This document shows, in pieces, positions 51,601 to 64,000 of a DNA stretch of 64,000 nt. A program made the position numbers and the translations under genes. The notes beneath the pieces are model-generated. The model made no database searches. It saw only the letters and a program-made list of their open reading frames with translations, and was not told where the DNA came from. The stretch is from Nymphaea colorata (Eukaryota; Streptophyta; Magnoliopsida; Nymphaeales; Nymphaeaceae). How positions within the stretch are numbered: position 1 is the first letter of the stretch; each line of letters begins with the position of its first letter. The stretch is taken from NCBI RefSeq assembly GCF_008831285.2, contig NC_045142.1, forward strand, positions 129,001 through 193,000, read 5' to 3'.

Positions 51601-54600
51601 ATTTGGTGTGGACCAGGTCAGAATGGCAGGAAATACTTTCAGCCAGATGTCTGTAGATCTGAGTTTGCAGTTGCAAGTGACTTCATCATATCAGACCTAG
51701 GAATCCACTTTCCATCATACAAATTCGGTGGGAAAACTAGAGTCGTGAGCCTTGTTATTTATACGCATTATAAAACATTGAATTTTGAATCCTTATACAA
51801 AAGATGCTCCAGTGTTCGCACCAGATGTCTGAGAGATGAATTAGATAGCATTACTTAAAAAAGGAAAGCATAAAGCACATGTTCAGGAATCCTCTTTGGG
51901 TTTTTGTCAGTTAAATTGTTTTCTTTACTTTTACTTCTTTTTCTTCACTTTTTCCTGTGTCTTTGGCTGAAAAAAAACTCAAAACTATTTTGGCATGTCA
52001 AAAATTGACAACAATTACTTACCTAGTGAAAGTTATTTCTGATCACCTTTTCCAATACCAGGTTTGCTTCTTTCTTCCTTTTTCAGAAGCGTTAAATGTA
52101 AACACCTTTCCTTCTCTTACCATTGGCTCCGTCTGCCTTAACCCAATTTTTCTGTAGAACTGGAGCAAATTCGGTTGCAGCTTATTAAAGTTTACCCTAA
52201 ATCTCAAACCTCTCTGATCATAATATCAGCCTGCCACTGTTGAGATATTTGAGAATAAGATCTGCTTCATCCAGTTCACTCTTTTTCTTTCATAGTACTT
52301 TTAAATATTTTCGCCATCCATTATTCCTTGAATCATGATCACAAAAATGTCCTGGGTTACTGATTATTCACAAGCCACTCCTTGAAAAACATTTTAAAAA
52401 CAAAAAAACTTACCAAAACAAATTGTTTCTTTCCATGTGGGACCTTAGATAAACCAGATACTTGGATTGATAGATAACCTCCACGACTGCATTTCTTGTT
52501 CTGGAATATGTACCTATAAGGCTCCAACTAAAAAGACAGCAAGCAGCCGGCTGGAAACTGGAACACTCAACACTTTGCCATGGATGAACCAAAATTGGCA
52601 AAATTATCTATCATTACTGCTGCCACCATTTTATTGAGAAACAAAAATATTTTTCTAACTTAGTGATCTACACATTACTTTATGCTTTGTGGGATATTTT
52701 GAACAAGTGGCTCACTTAAATATGTATCCTGGACATTTCAACTGAATGAAGAGTTCAACATTCTCTCTTAAAGTAATGTGCATGCTGCAGAGCATGGAAA
52801 CAAAGATAAGAAATCAGTTGGTGGCAGTTAGTAATACGATTTTGAATAACTCCATCAAACTATACAGTTGGAGCAGAACTAGGCAAGTTTACAGGATGGC
52901 TGATTGATGATTTGACCAGCTGTCCAAGAAAGGGAATGCTGAATTTCTAGTGCATTGAATACAATTGTCTAAAAATCAAAACTAGGAACAAATTCCCATT
53001 AGAGAGTATAATTGTATCAATTCCATATTTTTAAGGCAATTCAAAACACTGAACATCTACATCGTCCATGCCTACAGTTCTTCTAAGTCAACTTAGCAAC
53101 TGCATGACTTGTCGAATTCACTCTTCTGGAGACATCATAACTCAAGCTATTCTACTATGAAATGGAAGAAGAATGGAGCAACTTTGAGCACTTAATGGAT
53201 AGATGATGTGGAGGTTCTGTTTCCATTATTACCATCTAAGGGAAGACACATAGATATTGAAGCCAAAGAGTTGTGAACCAAGACACAGCCACTTTGTCAA
53301 GCTCGTTATCAGAACAGGAATCCCATTTGCACACATATTCTAAAAATGCTTGTGCAACACAGGGTACAAACAAGCAGGATGGCTCCAAAATTACCTTCTC
53401 TGCAAGTTTTCTGAGCTTGAAACACTGATGGCACTACTTAAGGCATGTTAGGATGTTCTTGATACAGCATTGCGAGACAACCCAACTCAGATGCATCATG
53501 CACCCTTGAATGACAGTCTCAAATGGGCTGTTTCAGATACCTTCAAGCTTGTGACACTCTCAGAAGGCTAGTGGCTTTCATTGTATCAGTATTTAAGAAA
53601 AAAAAAAAAGGTAGTGGTGGGGGGCAGGGGGTGTGGGTGGGGTGTGCGGGTTGTTTTGGGTTGTGTCATGAGACACTCACTCACTCAGACATGTTTGATG
53701 AGGCAAGAGATGGGATATACAAATTTGAACATGACATCCCATGAAACAACCTGTCCACCCCAATCAAACACTGCCCTAAAGTTTTATACACAGCTGATGG
53801 CACAGTAAACATTAAACTTTATATTTAAATTGACGACCTAAACTATGCCAAATACTGTAGCCCACTAGAAAAATAATAATTTAAGAACATAAAGAACAGA
53901 AACGTGCACATAAGCCATGCAATCAAATGATTTTAAAAACAACAAACAATCTGAGTGTATGTTACAGGAAGACAGATGCAGCAAAAGAAAATTGCATTCA
54001 AGAAAGTTGTGGAGACCTCATTTTCTAGTATAACCAGGTCTAGACAGAACAGGACAATAACTCATGAAGTTCTCTCACCAAATTACAGGACTGCATTCAT
54101 ATTAGAAATAACTAACATCTTTTACATTGCATTATGTGTATGAGTTGGCAGTGTATAACAGCAGTAATATAGCCAAACAAAAGTTCCTCATAGAGTCACC
54201 CATCAGAAAACCTGAAATGTAGATATTACATTAAGTAGCAAACTTTACTCTATTAGCTTTGCAACACATATCCAAAAAGCAACTCGAAAATTTTAGCAGC
54301 ACTAGCATAAGGAACGGAAAAATAAGAAAAGCACGTACTCTAGATTTAAGCACAGTTGGACGAGCTTTTGGTGTCCCAATTTGACCAACTGAACATGCAT
54401 GTGATTCCTTTTCCAGAGAAGGAAAAAGAGGTGTTCCAGGTGGTGTAAGTAGCCTGAGAGAAGAAAATGTATGTCATAATTTAAAATGCAACATTTCAAC
54501 AGGGCATGCGCTAAAAGGTTAGCAAAATAGGGAGTTAAATCCAATCATATCACAAAGTAGAGGATGAAAAACATTAGAGATAATGAACCAAGAGCTGTCA

Positions 54601-55725
54601 GAGACAGAGACCATGGTGGCGCAATTCAGATAGGCTGAACTCTAAAAATTAAAGTAAAATCAAGGAAACAAAAGGGGAACTTCTGAAATGCATTTCTATC
54701 AAGCGAATGGCGTGTTTGTCAGGAAACTATCACATTACGAGTAGCTAGAACCATCTATGTTCCCTAAAATTATCATAATGAAATCCTCTTTCTTTTGTGC
54801 GGGGCGGAAAAGTCATCTTGATGAAACTATCACTAAACCCTAGCGAAGGTGAACAGTCTTCCAGGTATAAAACCATGTAACAGATACCGAATGTTTTATC
54901 GGATGCCTCTAAGGGCACGGCCATTACCAATCGTAGTCGTTTTTCTCTGAATCTGAGTTCAGGAAGTCATCGGATCCAACCTTGCGTGAAGCTGTTGCCG
55001 TTGCTACCTTGAAAATGGGTGAACCCCCTGATTTTGAAGCTGCAAAACACAACGTGCAAAAATTTGAACATTTAGCGAGATTCAACATAAAGGGCATAGG
55101 CACATTAGTCAAATAGTTGAAGAGTACAAGGGCTTCAATTTCCAAATAATGAGGTAACGTTAGCCAAAAGATACTGCCGCATCACAACCAAGAAAAAAAA
55201 AGAGAGAAGAGAAAAAACTGAAAACATCTGCCTTTTCAAATATGAGCAGGAAATCGCGCACCCAAGAACCACTCAACAGCACATGCTCGTCAAAAAGAAA
55301 GAAAGAAATTTGAAAGGAACATGTAGAAAACGATATCTTTTACTCAAAATAGCACAAGGTGTCATGAAAAAATACCTCTTGGTAGATTCTGTAGACCAGA
55401 TCTAGAAGATAAGACTCCGAATGGCAAAAAACTCAAACGAAATTTGAAAGGAAAAAAAGACCCACAAAATTTGTCTCAAATCATAAAGAAGCTAGATAAA
55501 AAGGAGAATGAAGCTACACGGAGCAAGATCTGTCTTGCCTAAAGAGGGAAACTCGTCCGCGTTGCGAAGAAGCATGTTGGTTCTCTCCTTCTCGCGTTTC
55601 CGCAGCTCAAGGAACAAAGACAGTTCTTCTTCCTTCTCCTTCAAGATGCTTCCGAGTTTCATCCCCGGTCTGTGATGCAAAGGCCCCGGCATTTTCGAGT
55701 CTGGAGCTCTGAAACCACGATTCAT
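48624..55725 (-). CDS. Basic Ser/Pro-rich protein (BPP-like, plant microtubule-associated type), five exons
   Basis: Minus-strand exons 55725-55518, 55039-54928, 54453-54339, 51286-50291 and 48935-48624 join in frame to 580 aa. N-terminus MNRGFRAPDSKMPG, then a charged KEKEEELSLFLELRKREKER segment; conserved SDDFLNSDSEKNDYDWLLTP (exons 2-3) and PPGTPLFPSLEKES. The large exon 4 is a 332-residue region of repeated S/T-R-P-S/T-P units, strongly basic and disordered. The C-terminal exon has DIRRSIPGSLRPLMTNVPAS, YSVRSGPARS and SDSPLATSSNASSE. This architecture matches the plant family of Arabidopsis At2g40070/At3g09000 (BPP family, reported to bind microtubules; from memory). No catalytic domain. 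Intron 3 is 3.05 kb and intron 4 is 1.36 kb. The ATG was chosen since MNR… is the family start. Confidence 0.85.
53619..53642 (+). other. G-quadruplex-forming motif in BPP intron 3
   Basis: Four G-runs of 6, 5, 3 and 4 separated by 1-3 bases satisfy the G3+N1-7 rule, and the G-rich tract continues to about 53670. It lies in intron 3 on the strand opposite to the transcript, so the folded strand would be the template. Confidence 0.65.
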
Positions 55726-58700
55726 TGCCGAAGATCGCAACAACCGCTAGAAAATCCTGGAGCCCGCGACCATTTCCGCGTCGCCTCTTCGCCAAACGTT
55801 TCTCGGACAACCGTTAGAAGTGATCAACAACCATCGAACACGAGACGCGGCAGAGAAAGAGAGAGCGAGTGATGGGGGAAGGAACGAAGAGTTTTGCGCT
55901 TTCCCTCCTCCTCCTCCTGTGGAGTCTGGAGCCTTCTCCCTCCCCGATTGCGAGCGAGCGAGAGGGTTAGCGAAGTGGGCCCCCTTCCCCCCGCTCTTCC
56001 CTCCCGTTCTGAAAATACGAACTCCGTTTCTCCCACCTGTTTCAAATCACCAGAAAACCATTTCTTTTTACTGAATCCGCAGTCATTCAAAATCAAGCGT
56101 CCTCCTTTTATTTGTATTTTATGGCATGGGGAGGTGATTTCCCAAAAGTGCCACTTTCTTAGTCTCCAACGAAAGAGGCCGAGGTGCCCCCCCCACTTCG
56201 GTCTCCATGCCTTCAAACTTCAGCTGGCTGCTATCTCTTGGCTCTCGTTTCCGAAAGATGGCATGGGCCATGGCCATAGTCATACGGGAGGTTTGGTGAA
56301 CAGTGGTGGTGGCGGCGCCACCTCCGGAAACTTGAGTCCAAAGACCACCATCTTGCTGCTCTTCCAAGCAAGGCTCTTTCTCGCAATTGCTTACTGTCAA
56401 AGCTCCATCCCCACCACAAGCTAAAATATGGATGGTGGGTGAGCCAAAGTAAACATGGATTCGGCTGGCAAGCGGGTGTCACATGCATTTTGACGGACAT
56501 ACAGCAGGTTCTCAACCAAAGCACCGGCACCCTGGATATACTGCTTATCAGTAACACTGGATTAGAATCCTACGTAGCTTAATTGGTTGACAAAAAGCGG
56601 CCCATACTGCAACTGCTGCAGAGCCCACATGACTTCCATTCGAGGGCCCCCCTCGGCTCCTAACAACCGGTTCTATACTTTACTTTTTCGGTTTCTGGTT
56701 TTGAAAGGGAGGGGAAGAAACTAGTAAGAGTCAAGAGAGAGGAGGCAACCCGACATGGTGGAACTGACCAGAGTGTTGTTCAGTTCGGAGTCGCCACACA
56801 AAAGAAAAGGGTGTTCCGGTCATTTCGCGACCCTGCCCCTTCACCTCTCTCGCGTCCTGTCTTCCGTGTTTCCCTGCTAGTGTGAACGGAGAGGAAGGTG
56901 TTGGTGATTCGATTCCATTGGGCAGCGGGTTTTCTCCTTAATCAGCGTCGTCAACATCCACATCACTTTCGCTTATAGGGATTCGTGAGCTTTCGGCAAT
57001 GAAAATAATTTGTCGCTTGCCCGAGGGGACTCCCCGTCCTGCTCTCCTTTCCACTCTGCCGCGGAAATCAAAAGCCAACGCCCTAGAGAAGAGACACACG
57101 TATTTGGAGAGTCACATGCGTGCTCCTTTTACTCGGTTGGGCTGGCTGCACTCAATAATAAGTGGACGTAGTGACCTTTCCTTTTACACCCGCGCAGTCG
57201 GCCGTTGATGCTCCACAAGAAACGGTTGCTTCTGCAGTGGCGTGTGAATGTCTCTCTCCCTGTTGTGATGTTCGCTCACAGTCACGGACGCCACAGGGAA
57301 AATGTACATGTGGAAGAAGTGGTGCATATTCATGAAAAAGGTCACTGAACATGATTCCTTTTTTCCGCAGTGCACTCCACTCGGCTCAGCTCAGTTGGAG
57401 AAGATGGGGTCTTACCCTTTCTTCTTTTTGTGTCATGCTTCTATTTCTTTCTTGGACTGTTGCCGAGTGGCGGCTAATCAATGTTAATGCGTTTTGTTAT
57501 TTGCTCATGTGCAAACTTCAAATGCACAAGTGGCTGCAGCCTCGGACAGTTTTCTTAATGAGCGAATCCAGTTCTTTTGTGAAAGAAGTGGAAGGTGGAA
57601 GAATTGTATCAAACCTCTACAATGACAATCTACCATCATATGAGTTGCTGCAGACCATGTGGCACAGCAGCTGCCATGCAGTGCATGGACGCTAGATGGC
57701 ACAACAAGACGAAGTGGTAGACAGGAAGCCGACATTATTGAGCAGGGCATATATGCTAATGCAGAATGGGGTCATAATAAGTGCTCTGCTCCCTTTAGGT
57801 TCTTGTCTTCAAGCGTCAAGTTGCGCCTGGAGCAGCTATTTGGACGCGTACGTGTGGCCGCCCATGCACTCTACTAGTACGTCCATGACCCCATTATATG
57901 CCCACATGAGCTGCAATTAGGGAGGATGACCCCCAAACAAAATCTCTACCACTGTACACTAATTAAAATAATGCAAAGATTTCGCCTCGCTAATGTGCAC
58001 GGAAAATATTCACTTTGTCAATTAATTTTAATTGGTACAGTAAATTTGCCGGTTATTCAGGAAACTTAATTGGGGTCATAGCATACAACTGGTCGGCGCA
58101 CTAATTGGTCCCTTGCCATCATCGTCGTCGCTAATTTCCAGGTGAGCATGAAAGCTTCCCCTCTTTCCTTTTGACTCATGATGCAGGGGTTGCTCGGGGA
58201 CCTAGACTGGATATAGTGTACCACCAACTTTTTAATCAGCCCCTAATGTTCAGTTCAGGAATATAATACTCGCGATAATTGAACTGGTGATAAACAGCAG
58301 GGCAACCAACTTACGCTACACTCATTGTAATCACCTCAGGGATAAAGATGCACAATTATCTGAGACATGGATTGAATTGTCAAACCGTCATAATTTGCAA
58401 CTAAAGTCGAATTAAAAGATGGGCCGGCGAAGGATTCAATGAAAATGGAGATCTGGTGATTGCCAAAAGTTAATGCTAACATAGGCATCACATGAACAAA
58501 ACCAAGCGACAGGCTTTCGTGGGTTGGGCCGCCTACCTATGAAGTAGTCATGGTGGGTGGTGTTCTTGTTGGAGTCCTGATGGTGTCAATAATGGCGACC
58601 TTGGTCAGATAAAAGAGTACCCCGTGAGGCTAATCATCAGAAGGCATATGTTCTCCCGCCGACCCCTTCAATTTTCAATTTCCCATCCTGTTCTCGACCT

Positions 58701-59097
58701 CGATCCAATCTACAAAAGAGAAAAAAGCACCTTGACTTTCAACATCGAAGTATACTGCAGCTCCACGTCTAACTTAGAAATGGTAAACACAAAACTTTCC
58801 AAACCAGACAAGAGAGAGACAGAGATAGAAATTTCTCAAACTTGACCAATTTATTGGAACATGTAAAAAAATAGAGCTTCCAGCATTAAGGTGTACCTCG
58901 ATGAAAATACAAATGACTTACGCAAATACAAAAGTGGACAAGTGCTCCAAAGGTGTACCCCCACGCATGCTCATAGCTTGGCAAACATCAAAGCATTCAC
59001 GTATAAACATATGTTTGAGTGTGCAAACGAATATGCACAAAAACTTGTAAATACATGCTGGTAAGTGATCATCGCATGTCCAACAAACTCGGAAGCC
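55726..59097. other. Spacer between BPP start and villin stop
   Basis: The BPP leader/promoter (minus strand) lies in the first few hundred bases, with purine-rich minus-strand stretches. Several overlapping open frames at 55.8-56.6 kb and 57.0-57.9 kb show no conserved domain and look random. A GGGCCATGGCC palindrome is near 56264-56274. No RNA gene recognised. Confidence 0.5.
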
Positions 59098-62000
59098 TTA
59101 AAACAGATCATGCAGCTTCTTAAGTTTGTCCCGTCTCCACTTCGGTAGATTGTAAAATGCTTCCTTGGCCATTCCGAATACTCCCATAAACTCCTCAGCA
59201 GATAAATATGCCTGCAACCACGAAATACAAAAAATGTTCGCATAAGAAACTGCCTTACTATTCACATTATCATAGGATGCACCTAGCCAGTGTCTCTCAG
59301 AAAACGAATGGTCGAGCAACAAGGAAAACAAATCAAGATAGGATCAAACAGCCAAAAATTGCAGTTATTTTGCATCACATGTCGATCTAAGAGTGCCTAC
59401 AAGCTTGTTTTTGCTCAGGAAGCAACATCTAACATAAATTATGACTAATCATTGTGCTAAATAGCCGAAGAATACCTCTCTTTTAGTTATCTCGACACCT
59501 ATTATTTGGTCATTGCTGGAAACTCTTAACTTTTCATAAGGAAATGTTTGCAAGCCAACTGATAGTGCATCATTGCCATTTGTCAGGATTTCTTCGGTCG
59601 AAGATACACTTGCCTCTTCTTTTGCTGGAACAGAATCCAAAAACCCCTCTGCCGAGTGCATATATACATTTGTGTAAGTCAAGGGAAAAACATATTTCAT
59701 AGAGAAGTTTATTCACCAAAAACACAAATGCACTGCAACAAAACATTACCTTTTGATTGTTTCATTCCACAGGATTCGGAGCTTTCAATTCCAGGTGAAA
59801 TGCTGGAAGTCTTTCCCAGGTTTAAGCTGTCTTCAGAAGATTTAACAAAGAGATTCCTGACAACAGGTGGGGTGGACAATTGAGGGGCAATTGATGCCTC
59901 AAACCTTGAGGTTAATGCAGTAAATGCTGGGGATTTGCTTCTTGGTGCAGTCCTCTCAGAAGTGGTTGATTTGCTTCTGGAGCGCTGTGACGATTTACTA
60001 GTATCACCCGCTCTATATGCTCTAGGAATCTTTTTTGGTGTCTGTCTAGAAGCACTAAAGTTACCAAATCATTTATAGCAACTCCATTCAAAAGTTAACT
60101 GATAATCATCTACCGGAACTCCATTCAGTAACATGAAAAGTATCTTTCTTTTCTCTTATGAAGTATGAACACTAGTAACATGAGAAGTATCTATCTTTCT
60201 CTAATGAACACTACTGCACGAAAGAAAATTAGAAAGAATCACAATGTCAAAACAAAAATATAGTTTATGGTTCCTTAAAATGACAATTTGTAATTTCCAC
60301 AAAAAACAAAAAGTAGGCCTTTATGTCTTAAAAAAAGCTGTAAGTTTTCCATTTTATTCAGTATTAACTTTAATTATGAACCATCGAAAGTTCCAAACCA
60401 TGACTTACTTCCAGCTTAGGGCCAAGTCCCTTCACAACTGCCAGTTTTCTCTCAAATGAGTTCCCATGCATCTGCAGAAGTGCATAGAAAAGCTTAAAGT
60501 TATCTACTGAACAAAACATGGACATGAAACATCCACCTAGAACTGTTTTCACATGCAAAATTTTACTCCACTCTTGCTGCACTAGCAATTAACTAAAACA
60601 GCTTGCGTTACTGAGGATAGATGTATGGAATATGCACCACCTTCATAATGCCGTACAATGGTAGAATGCAAGGACAGTATACTCACAGATGCCTTTGAAG
60701 TATCCCATGAGAAGAAACGGGTGAAGAATTTTGGCTCATATCCTTCCATAACAACATGTATTGCAGTCTCTAAGGACATCCCTTCCAGGAGAATATCTAG
60801 GTCAATAAATTTCTGTTGGTTCAAAGAAGCAAAAAAGCATTAGTAAAAGTCAGTGGAACCACATAACATTCACAAGCATGCCAAAGGGCATTTAAATAAC
60901 AAAAATTTCAGGCATGAGCTTCTATAAAAATCTATTCATCAAAACAAAAGACTCAAGGGTATATACCTTAGCTATTGAGAAAGCTGATTCTTTGGATCTA
61001 AATTTAGCATGCTGCCCTATCCATACATAAAGTTCAGTATGGCAATTAAGTATAAACACATCTTCAGTGGTCAAGTCATCTTGACTGAAGTTAAATATTT
61101 CTTTGACCTGAAACACCACCATCACATTGTCAATAAGCGCACTTCTATGCACAAAATGCAACAGTTCAATCAAATGCTACAGAATGCAAATGCATTATAA
61201 AATGATTATAAAGATGAAGCTCTTTATTGAAAGTACAACTTAAGGATTAACATTTCCAGATTTCACCCACAAACAAAGGCTTCATAAGAACATTGAGACA
61301 ACTCCTGAAGCAGCAGTTGTTGGTGACAAGCTAATAGATGAGTATTAAATAACCATTGTAAGAGACAAGGCTTCTCTTACTAAAATACTAGGAATGAATT
61401 ACATGGAAGCAGGAGAAGAATGAATCATGTGTTTGCATTGTGGCATGATATCTAAGAAATCAGATCATGTAGATATAACAGTAATTATTTGACAGCAGCC
61501 ACACCCCAAACACATATTTTATAGAACTGGGATGTTTGTATTGTGGCATGATATCTCAGAAAGCATATCATGTAGATATAACAGTAATTATTTGGCAGCA
61601 GCCACAATAACCCCAAACACATAAAACTATATAGAACTGGGATGTCATTAGGATGATAACTGGGAACTACCTTAAGATCACCTGGAAATGAAGAGTCCAC
61701 AAAGGCACCAGTAACAAGAAGAAAAACCAAAATATTTGTTAGTTTCTCCTTGGATGTAAAGAATTGCAAAACAAGAAATAACTATATCATCCATAAAAAA
61801 GAGAAATAATCACAGTCAAAAGAATGAAGCTAACCTTCTATACCAATACAGACAAATAAATGTGGATCCTCAACAAATTCCTTAGTATCCTTCTCCTTTG
61901 GATAGTCCATCTTCCCCCCAATTGCATCCCAAAAGATGTCTGGTTCACTACCCTCCTTCACTTGTATAGGTTGTTTCTTAGGCTGTCAAGAATCACCAGA

Positions 62001-63274
62001 CTATAATTAAAAGGTCATAGAAAGAGGAACAAACTAGTTTTATCTTAACATTTCTTGAATTCCCCATGAACCACATTTAAATTCAGCATCTATGTCGAGA
62101 TATGCAAATTTAATGCAACACCTCAAAGTTTTACTCTCATATCTAAGATTGTGAGAAACCTTGGAGAACTTATCAGGGGGTTGGCTAAGTGATTGAATGT
62201 TCTGGTTCCTAACCTTTTTGAAGTTTAAACCGAAGCTGTTACGGGCAGGTTGGGATCTGCCAGACCGGAAAGCCGAGCCTAGTGTGAGAGTGGTTTGGGT
62301 TGTTACAAATATTGTCTTTGTGTGAAATGCATAGTCCATTTTGACTCCTATTTCATTTCCCCTGCTCTATAAACCATATCGCAACTTCATAAAAAATTGT
62401 CATATCACTGCATATTCAGCTCTATCCATGTGATATAGGTCAGTTATAATGATAGAACTCTTATTTCCACTTGTTTCTGTTTGTTGTTGTGTGCAAAATC
62501 ATCATGTTCTTTTCAGCACATTAGTTTGTTCTTTACAGCAACAAGGCTGAGAAAGTCACAGCCCCTCCTTCCACTTTCCTCTTTGCAGGTTTCCAGTATT
62601 TTATTCATAAGAGCATCAAAGATTCAGAGCTGATTGCCATTTCTGATGTTTTCTCTATCCACATAGATATGCACAGTTGTAAGCTATCTATAAATGGATC
62701 TACAATCTTATGTGTCCCATAGTTATCCATAAAATCCAGGTACAGCTTCCCTTTGCACGACACTAACCATTCCAACTTATCTGTTTCATTTACTATCTTT
62801 CGATGGAGTGCTAATGTAAATGGTCAATGCAAAAACAGTACCCCATCAGCTGATCATAGAAAAAATACCTTGTGGAAGGTGGCACCCTAAGGTATACAAG
62901 ATACAACTTCATTCTTTATTTCACTTATCGGTGGATTTATTATTTAAGGAAAACAAGTACAAGGTTCATTGCCAAACATTAGTATCTTTTCCTTTATCCC
63001 ATTTCCCTGTGGATTTATTATTTAAGGAAAGGAAGGGACAAAGTATCCTTGTGAACATGAGTATCCCTCAAATCTGAGCAGCAAATCTACTTAAGCTTCA
63101 AAGTAAATCTGAATTGTAGCACAGAAATCCAAGTTAAAAACATACATTAAGATGGTCCAGCATTCTGTCAGCAATATCATGGTCTTTTGGAGAAGAAAGG
63201 TTGCCAGTCCAAACGAACATAAATGCTTCTGCCTCCAGAATATAACAGAATGATGAGTTAAGTGAACTTGAGAC
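59098..63274 (-). CDS. Villin (actin-bundling protein), C-terminal nine exons, partial
   Basis: Minus-strand exons 63274-63146, 61982-61835, 61681-61671, 61107-60967, 60812-60687, 60471-60409, 60041-59750, 59648-59476 and 59211-59098 join in frame to 398 codons plus stop; the N-terminal gelsolin repeats lie beyond the right edge. First exons show the end of a gelsolin repeat (SLNSSFCYILEAEAFMFVWT, DHDIADRML), then DPHLF, then the last repeat NFSQDDLTTEDVFILNCHTE, LYVWIGQ and EGYEPKFFTRFFSWD. A Ser/Pro-rich linker (PAFTALTSRFEAS) follows, and finally a villin headpiece AYLSAEEFMGVFGMAKEAFY, NLPKW, ending HDLF. Plant villins bundle and cap/sever actin filaments in a Ca2+-dependent way. The headpiece suggests bundling capacity. 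Class (VLN2/3 versus VLN4/5) not resolved. Confidence 0.92.
61671..61681 (-). CDS. 11-nt microexon of the villin gene
   Basis: GTGATCTTAAG is flanked by TTTCCAG and GTAGTT on the minus strand. The exon before ends one base into a codon (GAAG/GTTAGC), and the exon after starts in phase 0 (CAG/GTCAAAGAA), so exactly these 11 bases restore the frame and give Gly-Asp-Leu-Lys where villins have the short segment before the last gelsolin repeat. Without it the frame breaks. Confidence 0.8.
62114..62307 (+). mobile_element. Solo LTR related to the TRIM at 28 kb
   Basis: A 194-bp piece begins TGCAACACC and ends GGTTGTTACA like the TRIM LTRs, and shares GATTGTGAG, CCTAACCTTTTT and GGTTGGGATCTGCC-type words in the same order. 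No second LTR or primer site follows. It lies in the villin intron between exons 63146 and 61982. Confidence 0.75.
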
Positions 63275-64000
63275 CTGAAATTGTGAACAACAGTGCCTTA
63301 TTTTCGTAAATCTCAAGTGCCACATACATTACCACTGCAAAGACTAAGCGCAATGTTAAACAGAAGTTATGTAAACCGCTTACTTGTATGATTGTGCATA
63401 TGCATATCCTACATGTGTATCTATACATGTTTATCTTTGAGACTGCATCAATGCACAGCTCTTTGACCCAAGCATTAGAAAACTGTGTCTGTGCTCAATC
63501 CACTGGTGAGCAACCTATTCTATGAAATGAAGTATGAGGTGAGAATATAGGCAGCCACATGGTGGTAACACCATCTGTATAAATGTGTATCTTACATCCC
63601 AGTAATGCAGTTGAGCTTTAGTTTTCTTTCATTCTGTTATCGAAATGTATCATGCAAACAGGTAACTTTGCAAATCTCAGGCTCCTCAAATTAGAAGGAG
63701 ATATGTCAACTATGTAAAAGAAAATGCAGACTTGTTGTATTTAGAAGTGGATACATTCCAGAAAGTATGGGGATTTCAAATATTGTGCTGTATTACCTTT
63801 TCATCCAATTATGCAAGCACTTATTTTCTATCATAATTCGGGATCCTACCAAACCAACTAGTCCTACGAAGGAGTCTGGCAGCCATTTACCTAGTGATGA
63901 TTTTCGCCTACATAGAATAAGATTATTGCAAAATGGTATCTTCTGTGGATTTTCCCTCCATGGAATTTCATGGGAAAGGAGCTTCCAGGTTCTGAGAGCT
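63275..64000. other. Right edge, villin intron
   Basis: I could not find the preceding villin exon on the minus strand, so this is probably intron sequence of the partial gene. No other feature recognised. Confidence 0.5.

Noticed and set aside
55820-56557. Overlapping open frames of 84-176 codons upstream of the BPP-like gene
   Set aside because: All are low-complexity frames in purine/pyrimidine-biased DNA with no conserved domain, and they conflict with each other.
60042-60054. Upstream acceptor (CTTTAG/TGCTTC) for the villin linker exon
   Set aside because: It would give the wrong phase after the exon ending at 60409 and run into a TAG; the acceptor at ACAG/ACACC restores phase 0.

Overview
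This is nuclear DNA of a flowering plant. Every gene I recognise belongs to a plant family (brassinosteroid P450, CP29 antenna protein, Yippee, arginyl-tRNA transferase, non-specific phospholipase C, basic Ser/Pro-rich protein, villin). All are split by GT-AG introns, and the spacers are rich in (TA)n, (GA)n and (CA)n microsatellites and retrotransposon debris. The P450 and CP29 exons are clearly richer in third-position G/C than the ATE and villin exons. The species cannot be fixed from sequence alone. Gene content and style fit a non-grass angiosperm, possibly an early-diverging lineage (low confidence).

Layout, left to right. 1-5 kb: CYP90A1/CPD-like gene (+), nine exons, 478 aa, apparently intact. 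5-17 kb: a long gene-poor stretch with microsatellites, a truncated Ty3/gypsy element (tRNA-Met primer site, degenerate gag, piece of protease), an unidentified 2.1-kb transcript-like stretch ending in poly(A), and a MITE-like element. 17-18.5 kb: CP29-type antenna gene (+) with a shortened C-terminus. 20.7-25.4 kb: intact Yippee-like gene (+). 23.8-31.3 kb: a tandem segmental duplication that copied the convergent Yippee/ATE pair. It left a truncated ATE copy (26.7-27.2 kb) and a broken Yippee copy (29.0-29.4 kb), and a small LTR element (TRIM) later inserted into the second unit. 30.8-36.5 kb: full ATE gene (-), six exons, 625 aa. 38.7-42.9 kb: NPC1-like phospholipase C (-), three exons, 532 aa. 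43-48.5 kb: gene-poor spacer with tandem repeats. 48.6-55.7 kb: basic Ser/Pro-rich microtubule-protein-like gene (-), five exons, 580 aa. 59.1 kb to the right edge: the last nine exons of a villin gene (-), including an 11-nt microexon; its N-terminal part lies outside the window.

The genes do not form a pathway. Their neighbourhood is nevertheless informative: from memory, Arabidopsis has CPD next to ATE1, a Yippee gene next to ATE2, and LHCB4.3 next to a Yippee gene and close to a BPP-type gene. Here all five are in one 55-kb block, as expected if the window keeps an ancestral order that Arabidopsis partitioned after genome duplication. The most striking local structure is the Yippee/ATE segmental duplication with its decayed copies and the TRIM insertion that its sister copy lacks.
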